A stretch of 64,000 nucleotides of DNA from Pseudomonas fluorescens (GTDB lineage Bacteria > Pseudomonadota > Gammaproteobacteria > Pseudomonadales > Pseudomonadaceae): contig NZ_CP008896.1 of the NCBI RefSeq assembly GCF_000730425.1, forward strand, positions 1,178,001-1,242,000. Direction: 5' to 3'. Under the pieces are notes generated by a model. It saw only the letters and a list, made by a program, of their open reading frames with translations, had not been told where the DNA came from and made no database searches. Within the stretch, counting starts at the first letter, position 1; every line of letters begins with the position of its first letter. This document shows, piece by piece, positions 8,154-16,575 of this stretch. The translations under genes were made by a program, and so were the position numbers.

Positions 8154-9920
8154 ATGGACTTGAAACAACGCTTTGCCGAGGAGTTGCGCTACCTGCGCGA
8201 ACTCGGCCGCGAATTCGCCGAGGACAATCCGCAACTGGCGCAGTTTCTCGGCGATCAGACCGGCGACCCGGACGTGGAACGGCTGCTTGAGGGCTTTGCC
8301 TTCCTCACCGCCAAGCTGGGTCTGAAGATCGACGACGACTTGCCGGAGCTGACCCACCCGCTGTTGCAGATGCTTTGGCCCAACTACCTGCGCCCCCTGC
8401 CCAGTGCGACCATCATCCGCTTTACCCCGCTGCCCAATGCGATCAGCCAACACCAGGTGATTCCCAAGGGTACGCCGTTGTTTGCCAAGCCGGTGAATGG
8501 TATTTCCTGCCAGTTTCGCACCTGTACCGACGTCCATCTGTACCCGTTGGCCTTGCAGCAAGTCAGTGACGCTCACAGCCGTGAAGCCTCGGTGATGCGC
8601 ATCGACCTCAAGGTGCTGACGGATCAGCCACTGACCAGCATGGCCTGCGACAAGCTGGGCTTTCATCTGGCCGGCGATAACGCCACCGCGCTGACCTTGT
8701 ACTTGTGGATCGCCCATTACCTGGACAGTGTCACGCTACACATCAATGCCCAGGTGTATCGACTGTCGACCAAAGACATCGGCTTTCCTGGCTTTACCGC
8801 TGAAGAGGCACTGCTGCCCTACCCGCGCAATGTGTTCGATGGCTACCGGATCTTGCAGGAGTACTTTGTGTTCCCGCAGCGGTTCCACTTTTTCAGCCTG
8901 ACTCACCTGGCTCACGTCTGGCCGGACGTCAGCGCCACCACTCTGCGTTTCGAGTTTCATTTCAACCGGCCCATGCCACCAGACATTCGTCTGCGCACCA
9001 GCGATCTGCATCTGTACTGCGCGCCAGCGGTCAACCTGTTCCGCCACGATGCCAACCCAATTGCGTTGGATGGTCGCAGCCAGGAGCGACGCATCAGCCC
9101 CAGCGGCAACCACCCCGAAGCCTACGAGATTTTCAGTGTCGATCAGGTGGCCGGCTGGGACGCCGCCGACAAGGAACGCAAGGGTGATCCGTTGCGGCGC
9201 TTTACCCCGTTCGAATCCTTCCAGCATGAGATCGAGCACGCATGGGGCCGCACGGCATTGTATTTCCGTACGCATATCGAGCAATCCCATGGGCGTGAAG
9301 GCTTGCGTCATCGCATCGCCTTCGTGCGTGGCGATGAAAGCCTGTACATCGGCGAGCGTGAGGCGGCATCCATCGAGTTGACGTGCAGCAATCGCGACCT
9401 GCCACAGTTGCTGGGCGTAGGCGATGTGTCACTGTCCACCGAAGTCACGCCGTCGTTCGCCACCTACATCAACCTGACTGCACCGACCCGCAGCTACCGG
9501 CCGGTGCTGGACAGCAGCCTGCACTGGACGCTGATTTCCAACCTGTCACTGAACTACCTGTCGCTGTTGTCAGCGGAGCCGCTCAAGGCAGTGATCCGTG
9601 CCTACGACTTCGCTGCCTTGCACGACCTGCAACAGGCCCGCGCCACCCGCAAACGCCTGAATGGCATTTACAGCGCCGTAACCACCCCCATCGATTGGCT
9701 GATGAAAGGCCTGCCGGTGCGTGGCCTGCACACCCGCCTGCAACTGGACCAGAACGCCTTCCTCTGCGAGGGCGAACTGTACCTGTTCGCCAGTGTGCTT
9801 TCGCACTTCTTCGCCCTGTACGCGAGCATCAATTCCTTCCACCGCCTGGAAGTGATCAATACCACTAACAACGAGTGCTACGAATGGCCACTGTTGACCG
9901 GCAGACAACCCGTGATCTAG
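8154..9920 (+). CDS. tssF: T6SS baseplate protein TssF
   Basis: This 588-residue protein opens with the TssF hallmark: RFAEELRYLRELGREFAED, then VERLLEGFAFLTAKLGLKIDDD and LLQMLWPNYLRPLPS. The C-terminal region has FFALYASINSFHRLEV. TssF and TssG form the baseplate wedge with TssE and TssK. The start lies 7 bp after tssE with a GAGGA ribosome site overlapping the tssE stop. The 3-prime end overlaps tssG by 37 bp. Confidence 0.97.
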   Translation: MDLKQRFAEELRYLRELGREFAEDNPQLAQFLGDQTGDPDVERLLEGFAFLTAKLGLKIDDDLPELTHPLLQMLWPNYLRPLPSATIIRFTPLPNAISQHQVIPKGTPLFAKPVNGISCQFRTCTDVHLYPLALQQVSDAHSREASVMRIDLKVLTDQPLTSMACDKLGFHLAGDNATALTLYLWIAHYLDSVTLHINAQVYRLSTKDIGFPGFTAEEALLPYPRNVFDGYRILQEYFVFPQRFHFFSLTHLAHVWPDVSATTLRFEFHFNRPMPPDIRLRTSDLHLYCAPAVNLFRHDANPIALDGRSQERRISPSGNHPEAYEIFSVDQVAGWDAADKERKGDPLRRFTPFESFQHEIEHAWGRTALYFRTHIEQSHGREGLRHRIAFVRGDESLYIGEREAASIELTCSNRDLPQLLGVGDVSLSTEVTPSFATYINLTAPTRSYRPVLDSSLHWTLISNLSLNYLSLLSAEPLKAVIRAYDFAALHDLQQARATRKRLNGIYSAVTTPIDWLMKGLPVRGLHTRLQLDQNAFLCEGELYLFASVLSHFFALYASINSFHRLEVINTTNNECYEWPLLTGRQPVI

Positions 9921-10906
9921 CCGACGTGCTGCTGGCCGACGCGCGAAACTATTCGTTTCACCGCCTGCTGGAGCACCTGCACGCCTTGCATGGCGATGAT
10001 CTGGAAGCGCGCCCCTTGAGTGCTGCGGCGCGGCGACGCGTACGCCTGCAAAGCCATGCAGGATTGGGCTTTCCGGCCTCCGACGTAGTTGAGGCTGCGC
10101 GCCTGGAGGAGGATCGCGAAAACGTACGCTATCGCTTGCAGACCAGTTTCTTTGGCCTGCACGGCACCGACTCGCCGCTGCCCGGCTATTACCTGGATCG
10201 CCTGGCTTACGAACAGGCCCAAGAGCGCGGAATTCGTCCAGCGTTCATGGATTTTTTCAACCATCGCCTGCTGACCTTGCTGCATCACAGCTGGCGCAAA
10301 TACCGCTATTACATTCGCTTCCAGGCCGAGGCCAGCGACCGGTTTTCACGCTATGTGTTTTCCATGATCGGGTTGAACGACAACGACCTGCGTGGCGCCA
10401 CCCCCCTGCCATGGGGGCGACTGTTGAGCTTTGCCGGGTTGATCGCCAGCCGTAGCCGCTCGCCCTCGGTAGTGTCCGGTATCGTCGAACATTGCTTCGA
10501 TCTGCACGGCGTGCATATCCGCGAATTTGAAGCACGCTCGGTGAGGTTGCCGCAGCGCCAACGCCTGTCGCTAGGCAAGGCCAACGGCACCTTGGGCAAC
10601 GACTTTGTGGTGGGCGAGCGCAGCAAGACCCGCGCCAGCCAGTTCACCCTGGTGATTCCCAATCTGACCCAGGCACGCTTTCGCCAGTTCCTGCCCAGCG
10701 GTGAGCAGTTCGGGTTGCTGCGCCAATTGATGGATTTCCTGCTGCGCGACGTCACTGCCTACGACTTGGAGCTGGGGCTGCGCGAACAGGATGTACCCCC
10801 CTTCAACCTGCTGCGCGACAGCGGTACCCATCTGGGCTGGACCAGTTTTATCGAAGACCAGGAACAACGTCATCCCGCCGTGGTGCGGATTCGGGGGCGT
10901 GCATGA
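9884..10906 (+). CDS. tssG: T6SS baseplate protein TssG
   Basis: This is a 340-residue protein with TssG features: YSFHRLLEHLHALHG near the N-terminus, TSFFGLHGTDSPLPGYY, FFNHRLLTLLHHSWRKYRYY and a C-terminal LGWTSFIED. It is the wedge partner of TssF. I prefer the ATG at 9884; an in-frame GTG three codons upstream (9875) is also possible. Both starts lie inside the end of tssF, so coupling is likely. The stop overlaps the next gene's ATG by four bases. Confidence 0.93.
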   Translation: MATVDRQTTRDLADVLLADARNYSFHRLLEHLHALHGDDLEARPLSAAARRRVRLQSHAGLGFPASDVVEAARLEEDRENVRYRLQTSFFGLHGTDSPLPGYYLDRLAYEQAQERGIRPAFMDFFNHRLLTLLHHSWRKYRYYIRFQAEASDRFSRYVFSMIGLNDNDLRGATPLPWGRLLSFAGLIASRSRSPSVVSGIVEHCFDLHGVHIREFEARSVRLPQRQRLSLGKANGTLGNDFVVGERSKTRASQFTLVIPNLTQARFRQFLPSGEQFGLLRQLMDFLLRDVTAYDLELGLREQDVPPFNLLRDSGTHLGWTSFIEDQEQRHPAVVRIRGRA

Positions 10907-12258
10907 AGCTGACCTTGGTTATCAACAACCCTGCGCAGTTGCTGCATGGGTATCTGCCCAGTCATCGGTTCGGTGCACAAGGCGGCTGTATTGGCAGTGC
11001 CGCGGCGGACTGGCACCTGGTGGATCGTCAAAACAGCGTACAACCCCACCATTGCGAAATCAGGGTTATTGAAGGACGCTTCTGCGTGATAGACCGCAGC
11101 GGCAGGACCTACGTGAACGGTCACGATTTGCCGTTGGGCCGCCATGTTGCCATAAGCCTCAACGAGGGCGACCTGTTGCAGATTGGGATGTATCAGGTTG
11201 TCGCGCAGTTTGGTGAACACGCCTCAGGCCAGTGGTCGATTGATGAGCTGTTCAGCGGCCATTCGGAGGGTGCGCAAGCCTGGTACCTTGAGGATCTGCC
11301 GAATCTGTCCCTGTCCAATCCGCAAACGGCTGCCTGCCCGGAATTCGAACGCCTTTGCCAACCGGTGGACTTGACGGAGCAAGGCGACCCGATACGTGCG
11401 ATGAAAGCGGCAACGCCACCCAATTCGCTGGCTGAGATTGGTATGACTGCACCCAAGAGGACCGTGAGCCTGCTCAGGAATTTGCGGCTGGGTACTTTAT
11501 TACTGGCCTGCCTCACCCTCGGCGGCTGCACCATGCTCGGCAAAATCGGCCAGGTGATCTGGACTCCATCGATCCCGGTCGGCGGCCCCAACGACCAACC
11601 CAGCCGTTACTCCCTGAGCCTGCATGCCAGCGACGATGTCAATCAGCGCCTGATCAGTACCGGCACCGCCCCCACTGCCGACGAAGAGCCGGGCCGCTTG
11701 CCCTACAACCTGAACGTTCAGGCCGCCAGCCCGCAGGCACTGACAGACAAAGTGCAAACCCTGCTCAATCACCTCCATGAAACCGTGCCGGCCCAATCTT
11801 TGCTGGGTTTTGAGCCTGCGCCCATGATGGCCATGTCGCCTGTTGAAGGCGTGCTGCTGGGCGACTACGACGACCAGGGGATCAGCCTCACCACGCCACT
11901 GGGCAACCCGGCCTTGCAGCAGATCGCCACGCCGATTGCCTTCAAGGTCCTGCAACTGACCGACGACTCGCTGCTGGTCAACGCTAGCCCTCAAGCCCTG
12001 GCCGAGGACCTGGAAAAGACCTTGGGCAGCACCTACATCCGCGCCGACGACTACCTGCTCAACCCAGGCCAATTCAAGTTCATCGACCTGCGCGAGCTGG
12101 ATGAGGACGCCCGCTTTATCGCCGTGATTGCCAACTACCACAACGACGAAGTCGGCCAGTGGAAACAACGCCTTCGGGTCGAGCCAAAAGGTCGCCAGTA
12201 CGCCGTGCTGGTGCAGTTGGATGCTGCCCAGGTCAGCCTCAAAGGGGAAACCCGATGA
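10903..12258 (+). CDS. Fused FHA-domain protein (TagH-like) and TssJ lipoprotein
   Basis: One 451-codon frame joins two usually separate T6SS proteins. Residues about 1-110 are an FHA fold of the T6SS subtype (CIGSAAADWHLVD, HHCEIRVIEGRFCVIDRSGR, TYVNG, LNEGDLLQIG). A linker of about 70 residues follows. Residues about 182-209 then form a complete lipoprotein signal: basic n-region APKR, hydrophobic LLLACL, lipobox LTLGGC with Cys209. The rest matches TssJ/VasD. A lipobox in mid-protein would not normally be processed, so either translation restarts at an internal ATG (Met167 at 11401 or Met181 at 11443, neither with a strong ribosome site) or the product is an inner-membrane-anchored fusion. 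The gene overlaps tssG and precedes tssK. Confidence 0.85.
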   Translation: MKLTLVINNPAQLLHGYLPSHRFGAQGGCIGSAAADWHLVDRQNSVQPHHCEIRVIEGRFCVIDRSGRTYVNGHDLPLGRHVAISLNEGDLLQIGMYQVVAQFGEHASGQWSIDELFSGHSEGAQAWYLEDLPNLSLSNPQTAACPEFERLCQPVDLTEQGDPIRAMKAATPPNSLAEIGMTAPKRTVSLLRNLRLGTLLLACLTLGGCTMLGKIGQVIWTPSIPVGGPNDQPSRYSLSLHASDDVNQRLISTGTAPTADEEPGRLPYNLNVQAASPQALTDKVQTLLNHLHETVPAQSLLGFEPAPMMAMSPVEGVLLGDYDDQGISLTTPLGNPALQQIATPIAFKVLQLTDDSLLVNASPQALAEDLEKTLGSTYIRADDYLLNPGQFKFIDLRELDEDARFIAVIANYHNDEVGQWKQRLRVEPKGRQYAVLVQLDAAQVSLKGETR

Positions 12259-12295
12259 CACCCTTTTCAGCCGCTTTTGCGCAGAGAAATTACCG

Positions 12296-13642
12296 ATGAG
12301 TTCACGCAACCCCGTCATCTGGCATGAAGGTTTGTTCGTCAAACCCCAGCACTTCCAGCAACAGGCCCGCGCCGCCGAAGCCGCCGAGCATCAGCGTATG
12401 CACAGCCTGAACGACGCCCTTTACGGCTTCAGCGAGCTGGAGCTGAACAGCGAATATTTGAGCTTTGGCAAGGTCGCCATCACTAAGGCGTGCGGGATCA
12501 TGCCCGATGGCAGTGTGTTCGATATTCCCCGCGACCTGGCGCCACCGGCTCCGCTCGAGATCGCCGACAGCAGCGCGGTCAACCAGATCGTCTACCTGGC
12601 CCTGCCGCTACGCTCCAACGGCGCCCTCGAAGTGCGCTGGCCCGATCAATACGGCAACAGCCGATACATCGCCCGCCGCGAAGAAATCCGCGACACCCAC
12701 AGCAATGACGGCGACCAGGTGGGCATGGATCTGGCCGTGCCCAACCTGCAATTGATGCTTGAACGCAGCGACCGCAGCGCCTTTACCGGCATCGCCATCG
12801 GCAGGATCAAAGACAAGCGCCCGGATGGCAGCCTGGTGATGGACGAACACTTCTACCCCACCAGCCTGTCCGTGCAAGCCGTGCCGGTGCTGCACCGCTA
12901 CCTGGGCGAAGTGGCCGGGCTGATGCGCGCGCGGGCCCAGAACCTGGCTCAGCGTATTGGTTCGCCAGGACAGTCGGGTGTGGCCGATGTCACTGACTTC
13001 AACCTGCTGCAAACCCTCAACCGCTTGTTCCCGTTGTTCCAGCACCTGGCTCGCCAACGTCAGGTCCACCCGGAACGGCTGTACATCGCACTGGCCCAGG
13101 CCTGCGGCGAACTGGTGACCTTCACCGATGAAGGCCACCTGCCCCAGGAATACCCGGCCTACCAGCACGACAACCTACGCGAGTCCTTCCAGCTCTTGGA
13201 ACACACCCTGCGCCGCGCCCTGGGTACCGTGCTGCAACCGCGTGCGGTGTCACTGCCGATCGTCGTGCAGCAATACGGCGTACGCACCGCTGCCTTGAAT
13301 GACAAACGCCTGCTGGGCAACGCCGAGTTCATCCTCGCCGTGCGGGCCGAACTGCCCGCTGAGACCCTGCGCCAGCAACTGCCCAAGCAGATCAAGATCA
13401 GCTCCACCGAAGGTTTGGAACAACTGGTCAGCCTGCAACTGCCAGGCATCCCGCTGCTGCCGCTGCCGGTGGCGCCACGGCATCTGCCGTTCCATGCCGG
13501 GTTCAGCTACTTCGAACTCGACCGCCATCACCCTGCCTGGGAGAGCCTGAGCAGCGGCAGCGGGTTCGGCTTCCACATTGCCGGCGAGTTCCCGCAGCTG
13601 GAATTGCAGTTCTGGGCGATCAGGAGTGAGAAAGATGACTAA
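12296..13642 (+). CDS. tssK: T6SS baseplate-membrane connector TssK
   Basis: This is a 448-residue protein that begins PVIWHEGLFVKPQHFQQQ, the TssK signature. It continues with the expected shoulder and neck regions, including LARQRQVHPERLYIALAQ and HAGFSYFELDRHHPAWE. TssK trimers link the baseplate to TssL/TssM of the membrane complex. The ATG at 12296 is chosen because it opens the conserved block; the longer frame upstream overlaps the FHA-TssJ gene. Its ribosome site is weak. The 3-prime end overlaps tssL by 8 bp. Confidence 0.96.
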   Translation: MSSRNPVIWHEGLFVKPQHFQQQARAAEAAEHQRMHSLNDALYGFSELELNSEYLSFGKVAITKACGIMPDGSVFDIPRDLAPPAPLEIADSSAVNQIVYLALPLRSNGALEVRWPDQYGNSRYIARREEIRDTHSNDGDQVGMDLAVPNLQLMLERSDRSAFTGIAIGRIKDKRPDGSLVMDEHFYPTSLSVQAVPVLHRYLGEVAGLMRARAQNLAQRIGSPGQSGVADVTDFNLLQTLNRLFPLFQHLARQRQVHPERLYIALAQACGELVTFTDEGHLPQEYPAYQHDNLRESFQLLEHTLRRALGTVLQPRAVSLPIVVQQYGVRTAALNDKRLLGNAEFILAVRAELPAETLRQQLPKQIKISSTEGLEQLVSLQLPGIPLLPLPVAPRHLPFHAGFSYFELDRHHPAWESLSSGSGFGFHIAGEFPQLELQFWAIRSEKDD

Positions 13643-14432
13643 AGACACATGGGCCCACGAGGAGATCTCCGGCGCCATCGACTTTGACGGAGAAACGATC
13701 ACTGTCAGCAGCCAAACACACTTGGCTGACCCGGAGTTCGACATGCGCGGCCTGGCCTGGAACCCACTGTGCGATGCCGCCACCCCCCTTATTGGCCTGG
13801 TGATTCGCCTGCGCCGCCTGGACCAGCACGACGACGTGCCCGCGCTGTATCGAAGCGTTAGCAACCAGATCACCACGATCATGGAAGAAGTCAGCCAGCT
13901 CGACTACGACGCCGGCATGCTCAAGGCCTACTCCTACAGCCTGTGCCTGTTGCTGGACGAGGTGGTCATGGCCACCTCCTGGGGCAGGCTCTCCAGTTGG
14001 AGTGAACGCTCATTGCTCAGCCAGTTCCATGGGGAAACCCGAGGCGGTGAGCGATTCTTCACCGTCATGAGCAACATGACCCCCGAAGCGGCCCGGTACC
14101 AACATGTGCTGGAGTTCATGTACCAGTGCCTGGTCTCGGGCCTCAAAGGCAAATATGGCGCCCATGCCAAAGGTGATGACGAAATACAGAAGATCATCAA
14201 CCAGCTGCATGGACTGTTGCGCCCACTGCGTGGCGAAACGCCCAAACGCCTGACTGATCCACTAAAAAACGTCGCACCGCGCAACTACCGGATCAAACGT
14301 GCCTGGCCGTTGTGGACGCCGTGGGCATTGGCCGCTGTCGTGCTGACCTGCGCCTACACGATCTATTCCATGCGCCTGAACAGCATCACCCAGGAAGTGC
14401 TCGCCTCCCTGGAACGGATCCTCAACCTGTAA
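13635..14432 (+). CDS. tssL: T6SS inner-membrane protein TssL (DotU)
   Basis: This is a 265-residue DotU-family protein. A cytoplasmic helical domain (NPLCDAATPLIGLVIRLRRL, AYSYSLCLLLDEVVMAT, FMYQCLVSGLKGKYG) is followed by one C-terminal membrane helix near residues 230-252 (LWTPWALAAVVLTCAYTIY). No OmpA-like peptidoglycan domain is attached. TssL normally pairs with TssM, which is not in this window. GGAG lies nine bases before the ATG. It is the last gene before a 105-bp gap rich in hairpins and hcp. Confidence 0.94.
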   Translation: MTKDTWAHEEISGAIDFDGETITVSSQTHLADPEFDMRGLAWNPLCDAATPLIGLVIRLRRLDQHDDVPALYRSVSNQITTIMEEVSQLDYDAGMLKAYSYSLCLLLDEVVMATSWGRLSSWSERSLLSQFHGETRGGERFFTVMSNMTPEAARYQHVLEFMYQCLVSGLKGKYGAHAKGDDEIQKIINQLHGLLRPLRGETPKRLTDPLKNVAPRNYRIKRAWPLWTPWALAAVVLTCAYTIYSMRLNSITQEVLASLERILNL

Positions 14433-14444
14433 CCGATTTTCAGC

Positions 14445-14509
14445 GCGCTCATCCCGAGCGCCTGCAAAGCCATGGCCGTATCGGCCATAACCCGCGACCT
14501 TACGGGTCG
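14445..14509 (+). promoter_or_regulatory. Three tandem perfect hairpins upstream of hcp
   Basis: Between tssL and hcp three short perfect inverted repeats follow one another: GCGCTC/GAGCGC (14445-14461), ATGGCCG/CGGCCAT (14472-14488) and CGACC/GGTCG (14495-14509). None has a U-tract, so they are not intrinsic terminators. They may protect or process the downstream hcp mRNA, whose product is needed in large amounts. A separate hcp promoter could also lie here, but none is evident. Confidence 0.5.
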
Positions 14510-14537
14510 TTCAATTGATCGCGACAAGGAGCTTGTC

Positions 14538-15050
14538 ATGCCAACACCCGCGTACATCAGTATCCACGGCAAAAACCAGGGCCACATCACCAAGGGCGCG
14601 TTCACCGCTGACTCGGTGGGCAACGTTTATGTGGAAGGCCACGAAGACGAAATCCTCGCCCAGGAAATCGATCACCAGATCGCTGCACCCACCGACCCGC
14701 AAAGCGGCCAGCCTGCCGGCCAGCGCGTGCACAAGCCACTGATCTTCACCAGCGCCCTGAGCAAAGCCTCGCCCATGCTCTACCAGGCTTTGGCCACCGG
14801 CGAAATGCTGCCGACCGTCGAGGTCAAGTGGTTCCGCACCTCGGGTGACGGCAAGCAGGAACACTTCTTCACCACCAAATTGGAAGACGCCACCGTCGTC
14901 GAGATCCACACCGTGCTGCCCCACGCCCAGGACAGCAATAACGCCAACTACACCCAGTTGATCAAGACCAGCCTGGCCTATCGCAAGGTCAGCTGGAGCC
15001 ATGTGGTGGCCGGCACCGAAGCGTCGGATGACTGGCGCAAACCGGCGTAA
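14538..15050 (+). CDS. hcp: T6SS tube protein Hcp (TssD)
   Basis: This is a 170-residue Hcp. It opens MPTPAYISIHGKNQGHITKG and carries VHKPLIFTSALSKASPMLYQAL, TVEVKWFRTSGDGKQEHFFT and the C-terminal HTVLPHAQD and AYRKVSWSHVVAGTEASDDW. Hcp hexamers stack into the inner tube and are secreted. The ATG has AAGGAG seven bases upstream. It is the last intact T6SS gene on the right side of the cluster; degraded T6SS sequence follows. Confidence 0.97.
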   Translation: MPTPAYISIHGKNQGHITKGAFTADSVGNVYVEGHEDEILAQEIDHQIAAPTDPQSGQPAGQRVHKPLIFTSALSKASPMLYQALATGEMLPTVEVKWFRTSGDGKQEHFFTTKLEDATVVEIHTVLPHAQDSNNANYTQLIKTSLAYRKVSWSHVVAGTEASDDWRKPA

Positions 15051-15098
15051 CAAAGCGCCCCACTCTTCCGCCGCTGGGATTTGCCCCGCGGTGGAATG

Positions 15099-15188
15099 CT
15101 GCGCAACGACGCCAAACTCGCTCACCTCACAGGCGACGATGCGCGGCTACAACCAGAGTTGGCATTCGACCTCAGTGATCACCCACAT
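15099..15188 (+). pseudogene. vgrG fragment
   Basis: Thirty codons read LRNDAKLAHLTGDDARLQPE followed by LAFDLSDHPH. The same block occurs in the intact VgrG of this cluster as LRNDAKLAHLEGDDARLQPG and LAFDLNEHPR. Sequence on either side no longer matches VgrG. This is the remnant of a second vgrG that followed hcp. Confidence 0.85.
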
Positions 15189-15396
15189 AACCCTCCCAGC
15201 AGGTCCAGGCGCACCGGCTCCATTGCCGGCCACAGATGGCGCCATTCGCTGCTCAAGGCTCCCAGCAACACTATGCCTTGGGTGAGACCCTCCGCCCGTG
15301 GCGTTGACCACGTGCCAGGGTGTAAAAGCACGCGGTGTGCAGCTCTGCACCATTTTCCTCGAACAACGCCAGGCACAATTGCTCCACCCTGGCCCA
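15179..15396 (-). pseudogene. Frameshifted tssA/VasL-like remnant
   Basis: On the minus strand one frame reads WARVEQLCLALFEENGAELH followed by TACFYTLARGQRHG. Translation then continues in another frame as EGLTQGIVLLGALSSEWRHL and WPAMEPVRLDLLGG. Together these resemble the helical core of ImpA-related TssA/VasL proteins (LF..NG.EL...AWY.LAR, then WP....R...L). A frameshift and flanking stop codons show it is dead. It lies tail to tail with the vgrG scrap. The family call is from memory of the motif and is moderate. Confidence 0.6.
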
Positions 15397-15645
15397 GCGG
15401 GTTCAGGAGGACGATCAGAGTGCTGAGCTAAAGCGGGAGACGTTGTTGGCTCATGACAGATACCTCTCAAGAGCGGCCCGGAGAAAAACCGGGTCGTACA
15501 GTTTCGAGCCTGTCTCAGGGGGCGCGTGCCTTCGAAGCGATCAACGGTTGCCCAGCGAAAATATCCTCAGTGCCCAGCAAAATCCGCTGCAGGGCCCAAC
15601 GTGCGAAGGGGTACCCTGTAAAAAATAACCAGTCAGAGGTGCACT
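15397..15645. other. Gene-free stretch before the LysR gene
   Basis: I see no supportable gene here. Short ORFs on both strands have no recognisable domain, and the stretch may be further debris of the T6SS right flank. The LysR promoter should lie at its end. The GTG start of the LysR gene at 15646 is preceded by AGAGG. Confidence 0.5.
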
Positions 15646-16554
15646 GTGGCGTCCTATACCTTGCGTCAGTTGAAGTATTTCGTCACCACCGTAGAGTGCG
15701 GCAGCGTCGCCGAAGCGTCGCGCAAGCTGTACATCGCGCAACCGTCGATTTCAACGGCAATTAAAGGCCTGGAAGACAGCTTCGGCGTACAACTGTTTAT
15801 CCGTCATCACGCTCAGGGTGTATCGCTGACACCCGGTGGCGCGCGTTTCTATCGCAAGGCTCAGGAGCTGTTGCGCATGGCCCGGGAATTCGAACAGAAC
15901 GCCCTGGCCGACAATGATGTGGTCTGCGGCCAGATCGATATTGGCTGTTTCGAGACTGTCGCCCCGCTCTACCTGCCGCGCTTGATCAAAGGTTTTCGCG
16001 AGCGCTTCCCGGGGGTCGAGATCCGCCTGCAGGACGGCGAGCAACAGGAGCTAGTGCAAGGCTTGACTGGCGGGCGTTTCGACCTGGCGATCTTCTACGA
16101 TCATGACCTCGACAGCACCATCGAGACCGAAGCGCTGATGGCACCGCAACGGCCTTATGCGTTGTTGCCGACCGGGCATCGTTTTGCCGAGCAGGCGCAG
16201 GTATCGTTGCGGGATCTGGCGCTGGAGCCGATGATTCTTCTGGACGTGCAGCCCAGCCGGACCTATTTCGTGAGCATTTTCGAAGAGCTGGGGCTGAGCC
16301 CGAATATTGTCTTCAGTTCGCCCTCGATCGAGATGGTGCGGGGCATGGTCGGGCAAGGTTTCGGGTTTGCCGTGCTGGTGACCCGGCCGCTCACCACCAG
16401 CACCTATGACGGTCAGGAGCTGGTCTGTGTGGCACTGGCTGAGGATGTCACCGGTTCCGGGTTGGTGGCCGGCTGGTTGAAACGTGCGCAGCTGACCAAG
16501 CCTGCGCAGTTGTTTGTCGATTACTGTAAAGAGCAGTTCAAGGCCTGGCTGTAA
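15646..16554 (+). CDS. LysR-family transcriptional regulator
   Basis: This is a 302-residue LTTR. The N-terminal winged HTH covers about residues 1-60 (LRQLKYFVTTVECGSVAEAS, QPSISTAIKGLEDSFGVQLF), and a periplasmic-binding-like effector domain follows. The start is GTG (MASYTLRQL) with AGAGG upstream. It points toward, and converges with, the minus-strand catabolic unit at 16.6-25.7 kb and is the nearest candidate regulator for it. The promoter it would control is about 9 kb away at 25.7 kb, so the link is an inference from proximity. Confidence 0.9.
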   Translation: MASYTLRQLKYFVTTVECGSVAEASRKLYIAQPSISTAIKGLEDSFGVQLFIRHHAQGVSLTPGGARFYRKAQELLRMAREFEQNALADNDVVCGQIDIGCFETVAPLYLPRLIKGFRERFPGVEIRLQDGEQQELVQGLTGGRFDLAIFYDHDLDSTIETEALMAPQRPYALLPTGHRFAEQAQVSLRDLALEPMILLDVQPSRTYFVSIFEELGLSPNIVFSSPSIEMVRGMVGQGFGFAVLVTRPLTTSTYDGQELVCVALAEDVTGSGLVAGWLKRAQLTKPAQLFVDYCKEQFKAWL

Positions 16555-16572
16555 GAGCGGATGCATCCGCTC
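16555..16572. terminator. Palindromic hairpin between convergent genes
   Basis: GAGCGGATGCATCCGCTC is an 18-bp perfect palindrome starting right after the LysR stop and ending before the binding-protein stop. It has no long T-tract, so it may act only as a weak bidirectional terminator or 3-prime-end barrier. Confidence 0.5.
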
Positions 16573-16575
16573 CTG

